NCBI GenBank assembly: GCA_021443045.1
Contig: JABUUT010000076.1
Span: 1 to 6,081, forward strand
Length of the DNA: 6,081 nucleotides
Direction of reading: 5' to 3'
DNA from: Fibrobacteraceae bacterium
GTDB lineage: Bacteria > Fibrobacterota > Fibrobacteria > Fibrobacterales > Fibrobacteraceae
Shown: positions 1-5,397 of the stretch, one piece after another
How the letters are laid out: the number at the start of each line of letters is the position of its first letter
How positions within the stretch are numbered: the first letter of the stretch is position 1
Notes under the pieces: model-generated
The model's input: only the letters and a program-made list of their open reading frames with translations
Told to the model about the DNA's origin: nothing
Database searches by the model: none
Made by a program: the position numbers and the translations under genes

Positions 1-1
1 C

Positions 2-580
2 CCTTATACCATGTACTCGGTGTCGGGAACTCCGGCGGATTGTGCAAAGTTTGCCATTGGACATTTTGCCAAAGAAAATGGCTTTACCTTTGATGTTTGT
101 TTTTCCGGCGTTAACGTGGGTGAAAATGCTGGAGTGTCGTCTCTGTATTCCGGCACTGTTGCTGGTGCCAGAGAAGCGGCTCTTTGGGGCATTCCTGCTC
201 TTGCCTTGTCGCTCCACGGACTTCACGGGGATTTGCTTGATGAAGCTATTGGTTTTGCCAAGAAGGTGGTGGTGGAGCAACTGTATAAAAAAATGGCTCC
301 CAATATTTTTTGGAATGTGAATTTCCCAAAAGACAAATATGGCCCACTAAAGGGCTACAGGGCAGCTAAAATGGCCTTGGGCATGTTTACGGACCACTAC
401 ACCTGCCATAACGGGCTGTGGCAGTTGGACGGCGAAAAACTGTGGCAAAAAGAACCTGAAGATAGTGACGATTTTTTGTTGCACCAGGGATACGCCACCA
501 TTGTGCCCCACCGCATAGACCAAACGGATTACGAAAGTTTAAAAAATATAAATGCGCTGCTAGGTACACCTAGCAACTAA
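2..580 (+). CDS. surE: 5'/3'-nucleotidase SurE, 5'-truncated by window edge
   Basis: SurE is a cytoplasmic metal-dependent phosphatase that removes phosphate from nucleoside 5'- and 3'-monophosphates. The reading frame is open from base 2 and 192 residues are visible; family members are about 250 long, so roughly the first 60 residues are missing. The window therefore lacks the N-terminal Asp-Asp metal site. What remains matches the family in order: SGTPADC near visible residues 8-14, the SGVNVGENAG loop containing the conserved metal-site Asn, the YSGTVAGAREA helix, the GIPALALSLHG strand, and a C-terminal GYATIVPHRIDQTDY segment that aligns with the family's GYVSITPLHVDLT. The ATG at base 11 is an internal Met, not the start, because the conserved family sequence continues upstream of it. 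The stop TAA is at 578-580, 14 bases before gyrA, which suggests cotranscription. Family assignment is confident; enzyme specificity is inferred from the family. Confidence 0.93.
   Translation, partial: PYTMYSVSGTPADCAKFAIGHFAKENGFTFDVCFSGVNVGENAGVSSLYSGTVAGAREAALWGIPALALSLHGLHGDLLDEAIGFAKKVVVEQLYKKMAPNIFWNVNFPKDKYGPLKGYRAAKMALGMFTDHYTCHNGLWQLDGEKLWQKEPEDSDDFLLHQGYATIVPHRIDQTDYESLKNINALLGTPSN
558..575 (+). repeat. Perfect inverted repeat at the surE/gyrA boundary
   Basis: The arms TGCTAGGT (558-565) and ACCTAGCA (568-575) are perfect reverse complements separated by two bases. As RNA this folds as a stem of seven or eight pairs with a very small loop. It lies inside the last codons of surE, eight bases before the gyrA Shine-Dalgarno sequence. 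No T-run follows, so it is not an intrinsic terminator. It could be an intercistronic stability or processing hairpin, a protein-binding dyad, or chance. The sequence is certain; the function is not known. Confidence 0.45.
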
Positions 581-594
581 GAGAAGGAAGTGAA

Positions 595-3303
595 ATGCCA
601 GAAGAATTAGTACCAGGTTGTCAGATTCGCTCGTTGGTAGAACGGGATATGCAAGATTGCTATTTGCGTTATTCCATGAGTGTTATTGTTGCTCGTGCTT
701 TGCCCGATGCCCGCGATGGTTTTAAACCGGTGCATCGCCGTGTGCTTTACAGTATGCATAAGTTGGGCGTGGTTCCCAACAAGTCTACTGTAAAGTCTGC
801 CCGTATTGTGGGTGACGTTATCGGTAAGTACCACCCTCATGGTGACTCTGCCGTGTACGAAACCTTGGTTCGCATGGCTCAAGATTTTTCTTTGCGTTAT
901 CCGTTGGTATTTGGTCAGGGTAACTTTGGTTCTATAGACGGCGATAGCGCTGCTGCCATGCGTTACACTGAAGCCAAGATGAACCACTGTGGCGCCTTGA
1001 TGTTGGAAGATCTTGAAAAAGATACTGTTAACATGGGCCCCAACTACGATGAATCCTTGGAAGAACCTACGGTTCTGCCATCGGCCCTTCCCAACATGCT
1101 GGTAAATGGCACCACCGGTATTGCCGTGGGTATGGCCACTTCCATGGCTCCCCACAACCTTATTGAAATTGGCGCTGCCATCCATGCCCAGGTAGAAAAT
1201 CCAGACATTACTGGCGAAGAACTTTTGGAATATGTAAAGGGTCCAGATTTTCCAACGGGTGGCGTTATTTGTGGCCGCATGGGCATTCGTGAAGCTTACC
1301 TTACGGGCCATGGAAGGGTTCGTGTTCGGGCACGCACCGATATAGATGTGGATTCTAGAGGAAAGCCCCGCATTATTGTAACCGAAATTCCTTACATGGT
1401 AAACAAGGCGGAACTTTGCAAGAAAATTGGTGAACTGGTTAGAGACAAGCGTATCGATGGCATTACCGATGTTCGCGACGAAAGCAGCCGCGAAGGTATG
1501 CGTATTGTTATTGAACTTCGCAAGGATGCTGTTGCTGAAGTTGTTCTAAATAATTTGTACAAAAACACCCAGTTGCAGACCACTTTTGGCATTTACAACT
1601 TGGCTTTGGTTAATAACCTTCCTAAGGTGCTAACCTTAAAGGAACTTATCCAGGTTTACATTGACCACCGTTTGGAAGTGGTCACTCGTTCTACCCAGTT
1701 CGACTTGAACAAGGCTGAGGCTCGCCTCCACATTATTGAGGGCCTGCGTATTGCCACCCAGAATATCGATGAAGTGGTAAAAATTATCAAGGAAAGCGAA
1801 ACCACTGAACTGGCCCGGAAAAATTTGGAATCCCGCTTTGGTCTTGATGACATTCAGTCTCAGGCCATTGTGGACATGCGTCTTGCCCAGCTTACCGGCC
1901 TGAACCTGGAAAAGTTGGAAAACGAATACAACGAACTTGTGGCTACCGTAGCAGACTTGCGGGATATTTTGGCCAAAAAGGAACGTCGTTTGGCTATTCT
2001 TTTAAAGCGTCTCGACGAAATTGTGGCCAAGTATGGCGACCACCGCCGCACCTCCATTGAAGATGCCGTAGACGACATGGATTACGAAGACCTGATTGCT
2101 GAGGAAGAACAGGTTATTACCCTGAGCAAGGAAGGCTACATCAAGAGGCTTCCCATTGACACATTCAAGGCGCAGAACCGTGGTGGAAAGGGCATTATTG
2201 GTGCCGGCCTCAAAGACGAAGATAATGTGGAACAAATCTTTACGGCAAGCACCCACAGCTACTTGCTGGTATTTACCAACAAGGGGCGTGCCTACTGGAC
2301 CAAGGTTTGGCGTTTGCCCGAGGGAACCCGCAACGGCAAGGGGCGCCCCATTATCAACTTTATCCAGCTCACAGAGGGTGAATCGGTTCAGGCTATAGTT
2401 CCTGTGCGCAAATTCGGAGGCTATTTCTGCCTAGTGTTTGCCACCAAGCAGGGTATTATTAACAAGATGGACTTAAAACTGTTCTCCAAGCCTCGCAAGG
2501 CTGGCGTAAATGCCATTACCTTGAATGAGGGCGACGAACTGGTTCAGGTAAAACTGGTGGGCTTAACTGAGGAAGAATTTAACGCTGCCGAAAGCCTTTC
2601 CGATGAAGCTGATGAAGCGGAAAATACCGAAGCCGATTCTGTAGAAGATTCTGCAGAAGGCGCTACTGATGGTGCTTCTGAAGGTGAAGAAAATGTGGCT
2701 TTGGTTTCGGATGACTTGGTGATGCTAGCTACAAAGAATGGTCAGGCTGTTACATTCCCCATTACCTGCTTCCGCAAAATGGGCCGTGGCTCCCGTGGCG
2801 TTCGCGGCGTAAAGCTTGCTGCTGGCGATGAGGTGATTAGCCTGTTGCTTCTTAGACAGGGCAACAAGATTGTGACCATTACCGAAAATGGCTATGGCAA
2901 GCGTTCTGAACCAGGAACCTACCGTGTAACCCGCCGTGGTAGCAAGGGTGTAAAAAACCTGAACGTTACCGACAAGGTGGGGCCAGCTGTATTTGTAGAA
3001 AGTGTGTCTGACGATTACGATTTGATTATTACCAGTCGCGATGGCCAGGTGATTCGTATCAAGGCTGCCGATATTCGCCTTACGGGCCGCAATGCCCAAG
3101 GTGTAAAGGCCATTACCTTGAGAGACGGAGATGCCGTTCAAGATGCTACGGCTTTGCCTAGCGTAGAAGACATTGAGCAGGATTCCGCTGCCGAAAAAGA
3201 AACTTTCGACCATGTGGAAGGCATTGAAGTTGATGATGATTCTGTTGAAAAAACAGATGAATCCGTGAATTCTATTGGTGCTCCAGAATCTTCTGACGAA
3301 TAG
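595..3303 (+). CDS. gyrA: DNA gyrase subunit A
   Basis: GyrA is the DNA-cleaving and rejoining subunit of the A2B2 gyrase, which introduces negative supercoils using ATP hydrolysed by GyrB. The 902-residue protein starts at an ATG preceded by AAGGA at 584-588 (six-base spacing). Residues 12-170 hold the winged-helix region: the drug-pocket segment includes GKYHPHGDSAVYE (77-89), and the catalytic tyrosine is Y124 in AAMRYTEAKM. Tower and coiled-coil regions follow to about residue 500 (for example the LESRFGLDDIQSQAIVDMRL stretch). The C-terminal beta-pinwheel begins with a GyrA box, QNRGGKG (527-533), close to the canonical QRRGGKG and lacking in ParC, so this is gyrase rather than topoisomerase IV. 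It is somewhat longer than E. coli GyrA (about 875), mainly because of an acidic insertion at 658-702. The last ~45 residues form an acidic tail, as in several other GyrA proteins. It is probably cotranscribed with surE and ends at a strong terminator. Confidence 0.98.
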   Translation: MPEELVPGCQIRSLVERDMQDCYLRYSMSVIVARALPDARDGFKPVHRRVLYSMHKLGVVPNKSTVKSARIVGDVIGKYHPHGDSAVYETLVRMAQDFSLRYPLVFGQGNFGSIDGDSAAAMRYTEAKMNHCGALMLEDLEKDTVNMGPNYDESLEEPTVLPSALPNMLVNGTTGIAVGMATSMAPHNLIEIGAAIHAQVENPDITGEELLEYVKGPDFPTGGVICGRMGIREAYLTGHGRVRVRARTDIDVDSRGKPRIIVTEIPYMVNKAELCKKIGELVRDKRIDGITDVRDESSREGMRIVIELRKDAVAEVVLNNLYKNTQLQTTFGIYNLALVNNLPKVLTLKELIQVYIDHRLEVVTRSTQFDLNKAEARLHIIEGLRIATQNIDEVVKIIKESETTELARKNLESRFGLDDIQSQAIVDMRLAQLTGLNLEKLENEYNELVATVADLRDILAKKERRLAILLKRLDEIVAKYGDHRRTSIEDAVDDMDYEDLIAEEEQVITLSKEGYIKRLPIDTFKAQNRGGKGIIGAGLKDEDNVEQIFTASTHSYLLVFTNKGRAYWTKVWRLPEGTRNGKGRPIINFIQLTEGESVQAIVPVRKFGGYFCLVFATKQGIINKMDLKLFSKPRKAGVNAITLNEGDELVQVKLVGLTEEEFNAAESLSDEADEAENTEADSVEDSAEGATDGASEGEENVALVSDDLVMLATKNGQAVTFPITCFRKMGRGSRGVRGVKLAAGDEVISLLLLRQGNKIVTITENGYGKRSEPGTYRVTRRGSKGVKNLNVTDKVGPAVFVESVSDDYDLIITSRDGQVIRIKAADIRLTGRNAQGVKAITLRDGDAVQDATALPSVEDIEQDSAAEKETFDHVEGIEVDDDSVEKTDESVNSIGAPESSDE
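2566..2700 (+). other. Acidic low-complexity insertion in the GyrA C-terminal domain
   Basis: These bases encode GyrA residues 658-702, rich in Glu, Asp, Ala and Ser: 18 of 45 residues are acidic and none is Lys or Arg. Flanking segments align with consecutive strands of the E. coli pinwheel (DELVQVKLVG before, DDLVMLATKNGQAVTF after), where E. coli has only a short turn (DLTSGEDEVML). The insertion therefore sits in a loop of the DNA-wrapping domain and is likely disordered. The boundaries were set by eye. Confidence 0.75.
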
Positions 3304-3338
3304 TTCTTACAAATCATTTTTTACAATTCTATAAAAAT

Positions 3339-3369
3339 GCGAGCCTTCCACCGAGGGCTCGCTTTTTTT
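3339..3369 (+). terminator. Intrinsic terminator after gyrA
   Basis: A ten-pair stem (3339-3348 with 3353-3362, one G-T wobble, arms beginning GCGAGCC and ending GGCTCGC) closes a four-base CACC loop. It is followed directly by seven T (3363-3369), and by a second run of T at 3372-3378. It lies 35 bases after the gyrA stop and should end the surE-gyrA transcript. Confidence 0.93.
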
Positions 3370-3395
3370 GCTTTTTTTCCCTAAAATTACTTTTT

Positions 3396-3414
3396 TTTAC
3401 ATAATCCATGTAAA
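3396..3414. promoter_or_regulatory. Candidate operator dyad upstream of the xylanase
   Basis: The arms TTTACAT (3396-3402) and ATGTAAA (3408-3414) are perfect inverted repeats with a five-base AATCC spacer. The dyad is about 110-130 bases upstream of the xylanase start and upstream of the promoter candidate, where activator sites commonly lie. No regulator is identified. In such AT-rich DNA, a chance dyad is possible. Confidence 0.35.
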
Positions 3415-3436
3415 TAGTTTTTGCGTGTTTGTTGTT

Positions 3437-3465
3437 TTGGGCTACAACATATTCTTATGTAGAAT
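3437..3465 (+). promoter_or_regulatory. Weak promoter candidate for the xylanase
   Basis: TTGGGC (3437-3442) and TAGAAT (3460-3465) are separated by exactly 17 bases. The -10 element matches the sigma-70 consensus at five of six bases; the -35 matches at only three of six, which would fit a promoter that needs an activator. Transcription would begin near 3472, giving a leader of about 50 bases. Fibrobacter promoter rules are not well known, so this is tentative. Confidence 0.35.
3447..3460. promoter_or_regulatory. Second ACAT/ATGT dyad overlapping the promoter candidate
   Basis: The arms ACATA (3447-3451) and TATGT (3456-3460) are perfect inverted repeats around TTCT. The dyad occupies the spacer and touches the -10 element of the candidate promoter, a position suited to repression. 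It shares ACAT/ATGT half-sites with the dyad centred about 48 bases upstream. The five-base arms are short and could be chance. Confidence 0.3.
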
Positions 3466-3515
3466 AGTCTTATTTGATGCACTTGAAATTATCTTATAGA
3501 TGGGTTAAAATTTTC

Positions 3516-3520
3516 GGAGG
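3516..3520 (+). promoter_or_regulatory. Ribosome binding site deciding the xylanase start
   Basis: GGAGG lies four bases before the ATG at 3525. The frame is open further upstream, with possible starts at TTG 3474 and ATG 3477, but those lack a comparable site and would place 16-17 extra residues ahead of a textbook signal peptide. The ATG at 3525 is therefore preferred. Confidence 0.85.
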
Positions 3521-3524
3521 ATAT

Positions 3525-5081
3525 ATGAGAAACCTTTCTTTAATCAAGTGCTCATTGGCCTTTGGCCTTGCACTTTCAACTTCTGCCTTTGCTGCCGATG
3601 CCTGTAAAGATGCCATGGGTCATTCTGGCAACAAACAGAATATCAGTGGAGACGCTACCGGTAGCATTGGTGGTACTCCCTGGGGCTACGAGCAGTGGTA
3701 TCAAGGTGGAAGCGCTACTATGACGGTATACGGCAACGGAACCTTCTCTGCCAACTGGAGTAACAGCAGTGACTACTTGGCCCGCGTTGGTTACCGCTAT
3801 GGTGATAACGGCTCCGGTGTGGACCACAAGACAAAAAAATATGGTGTGGATTATAAGTACACTAAAAATGGTCACGGTTCCTACGGCTACATTGGCGTGT
3901 ATGGTTGGACCGTCAACCCTCAAACAGAATATTACATTGTAGATGACTGGTACAGCCAGCCTAGCGAAAATTATGTGGGTGCAAAATTCGGCGAAATTGA
4001 AGTGGATGGCGCTACATACACCATTCATGCGTACTTGCGCCAGCAGGAACCTTCCAAAACAGGAACTTCCACCTTCTTGCAGATTTTTAGTATCCGTAAG
4101 CAGGCTCGTCAGTGCGGTCACATTGACATTTCTGCTCACTTTAACAAGTGGGATGAACTTTTCACTGGTCAGAACGCTCAACTGAAGGGCTCCAAGGGCG
4201 GTGGAAGCACTACTCTAAAGTTTGGCCGCGTTACTGAAGTGATGCTCATGAACGAAGCCGGAGGCAACTCCAGTGGCGACGTGGACTACACCTATTTTAA
4301 TATGTGTGATGATGGCAGCTGCAATGCTGAATACGTACCTCCTGAACCAGAGCCACGTCAGCTCTTCAAGGGCAAGGAATTGGCCGTTCCCGGAAAGATT
4401 GAAGTGGAAGATTTCGACATCACTGGTGTAGGCGAAGGCAATGTGTCTTATAACGAAACCGATTCCCAGAACGATGGCAAGTCCACCTACCGCGAAAAGG
4501 ATGCTCCGGGCGTGGATCTCTACGACGAAGGCACTGGCGTTGTCCTTGGCATGACCCAGGAAGGCGAATGGCTGGAATACAGCATTGACGTGGCTAAGGC
4601 TGGTGAATACACCTTGACCACCAGCGTGGCCGCAGGTAATACGGGTGCTGCGATCCAGTATCTCTTGGATGGAAAGGAATTGACAAAGGTACTGGATGTT
4701 CCTCAGACGGCTTCCGAAAAGTGGGACGTTTACGAAGATCTCTCCGCAAAGGTGACGCTCTCCGCTGGCAAGCATATTTTGCGCCTTGCCATCATGGGCA
4801 ACTATGTGAACGTAGACTACTTCACCTTCTCTGAGGGAGATGCCCCAATTGCATCTGTTGGTGGTGGTGTTGATGGTCCACAGAGCATTGCAAGTGGTGA
4901 TTTCCAAGTTTATGGTGCCGCAAAGACTCTGCAGGTGTTTGATGCTCAAGGCAAGATGATGGGCGTGGTTAAGGTGGATGCAGGTTCTTCTGTGGCTGCC
5001 TCCCTCAAGGCCCGCTTTGGCAAGGCCGGCGTGTACATGGTTAAGCAGGGCAATTCCTTTAAGCGTGTTGCTGTAAAGTAA
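3525..5081 (+). CDS. Secreted GH11 endo-1,4-beta-xylanase with CBM6 module
   Basis: This 518-residue exported enzyme is predicted to cut internal beta-1,4 bonds of xylan by the retaining mechanism. Residues 1-23 form a signal peptide (basic start, hydrophobic core, likely cleavage after AFA). The GH11 jelly roll spans about 40-262. The nucleophile is E135 in PQTEYYIVDDW, the thumb is PSKTGTSTF (176-184), and the acid/base is most likely E244 in NEAGGNSSG, aligned with the family's EGYQSSG. D83 occupies the position that is Asn35 in Bacillus circulans xylanase. A short Pro/Glu linker follows (VPPEPEP). Next comes a CBM6 carbohydrate-binding module (about 289-436), seen from IEVEDFD, GEWLEYSIDV with W349, AGEYTL, AGKHILRLAIMG and NVDYFTF. 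A Gly-rich linker leads to a basic C-terminal domain (452-518; 10 Lys/Arg, 3 Asp), resembling Fibrobacter basic terminal domains or type IX secretion sorting domains. It is a single-gene unit with its own control region and terminator. The family is confident; the exact substrate is inferred. Confidence 0.95.
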   Translation: MRNLSLIKCSLAFGLALSTSAFAADACKDAMGHSGNKQNISGDATGSIGGTPWGYEQWYQGGSATMTVYGNGTFSANWSNSSDYLARVGYRYGDNGSGVDHKTKKYGVDYKYTKNGHGSYGYIGVYGWTVNPQTEYYIVDDWYSQPSENYVGAKFGEIEVDGATYTIHAYLRQQEPSKTGTSTFLQIFSIRKQARQCGHIDISAHFNKWDELFTGQNAQLKGSKGGGSTTLKFGRVTEVMLMNEAGGNSSGDVDYTYFNMCDDGSCNAEYVPPEPEPRQLFKGKELAVPGKIEVEDFDITGVGEGNVSYNETDSQNDGKSTYREKDAPGVDLYDEGTGVVLGMTQEGEWLEYSIDVAKAGEYTLTTSVAAGNTGAAIQYLLDGKELTKVLDVPQTASEKWDVYEDLSAKVTLSAGKHILRLAIMGNYVNVDYFTFSEGDAPIASVGGGVDGPQSIASGDFQVYGAAKTLQVFDAQGKMMGVVKVDAGSSVAASLKARFGKAGVYMVKQGNSFKRVAVK

Positions 5082-5099
5082 TCAGGTATAAAATGAATT

Positions 5100-5132
5100 A
5101 AAAAGGAAGTTCTTTGGAATTTCCTTTTTTTT
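5100..5132 (+). terminator. AT-rich hairpin terminator after the xylanase
   Basis: Thirteen pairs can form between 5100-5112 and 5117-5129 (core AAGGAAGTTC with GGAATTTCCTT, one G-T wobble) around a four-base TTTG loop. The right arm merges into eight T (5125-5132). The hairpin starts 19 bases after the xylanase stop. The A-run on the left gives a U-run on the opposite strand, so it could also stop transcription arriving from the convergent lipoprotein gene. Confidence 0.8.
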
Positions 5133-5183
5133 GTTATATAGAGGGTGGAATATAAAACAGCGGTAATCATCCTCCATATTCAC

Positions 5184-5210
5184 TGGATTCTTCACTACGT
5201 TCAGAATGAC
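5184..5210. repeat. Short dispersed intergenic repeat, REP-like
   Basis: The segment contains GGATTCTTCACTACGTTC followed by AGAATGAC, an imperfect hairpin: ATTCT (5187-5191) pairs with AGAAT (5203-5207), and AC pairs with GT inside. I recognise this as a variant of the intergenic repeat found in many bacterial genomes as GTCATTCTGAGCG...GAAGAATCC on the other strand. Only one copy is visible here, so the dispersed nature rests on prior knowledge. Confidence 0.6.
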
Positions 5211-5221
5211 AGCTCCGATAA

Positions 5222-5276
5222 CCAGCCACCAGCCTCCTGCTGCGTTCATGGATTCTATCGGTCCCCTATCCCCTAT
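5222..5276. repeat. Degenerate short direct repeats in the intergenic region
   Basis: Two small direct duplications stand close together: CCAGCC at 5222-5227 and 5229-5234, and CCCCTAT at 5263-5269 and 5270-5276 in perfect tandem. CTATC also recurs at 5255, 5266 and 5273. These look like remnants of short tandem repeats in non-coding DNA. No gene or RNA family is recognisable. Confidence 0.4.
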
Positions 5277-5302
5277 CGCAGGGTCCAGGGCTAAAGGCTG
5301 CT

Positions 5303-5335
5303 CCTGAGTCAGCGCTAAGCGCCATGACCCGCAGG
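5303..5335. repeat. Imperfect intergenic hairpin
   Basis: Nested inverted repeats are present: CCTG (5303-5306) with CAGG (5332-5335), GTCA (5308-5311) with TGAC (5325-5328), and GCGC (5312-5315) with GCGC (5319-5322) around a TAA loop, with small bulges. No T-run follows on either strand, so it is not an obvious terminator. It may be part of a repeat element; function unknown. Confidence 0.4.
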
Positions 5336-5397
5336 CCGAATGCTGCAAAAATGGAGTTTATAAGTAATCAAATATGCGAAGGAACTTGGGGCTAATT

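Noticed and set aside
607..1311. 234-residue minus-strand frame opposite gyrA
   Set aside because: It lies entirely within conserved gyrA sequence, and its composition looks like an antisense shadow with no recognisable domain.
595..3303. Topoisomerase IV subunit ParC instead of GyrA
   Set aside because: The GyrA box QNRGGKG at 527-533 and a full-length pinwheel domain with acidic tail fit GyrA.
3474..3524. Upstream extension of the xylanase frame to TTG 3474 or ATG 3477
   Set aside because: The GGAGG before ATG 3525 and the signal peptide starting there favour the shorter form; the extension also overlaps the predicted transcription start.
3576..4949. Two long minus-strand frames (3576-4181 and 4215-4949) opposite the xylanase
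   Set aside because: Both are shadows of a gene with clear GH11 and CBM6 motifs; neither has recognisable motifs or a convincing ribosome site.
5303..5335. Integron attC-like site
   Set aside because: The nested hairpin lacks the conserved GTTRRRY and RYYYAAC core sites, and no integrase or cassette is present.
5082..5348. 88-residue minus-strand frame across the repeat region
   Set aside because: It translates the dispersed repeat (the recurrent VILNVVKNP string that such repeats yield in many genomes) and the xylanase terminator. It has no family features.
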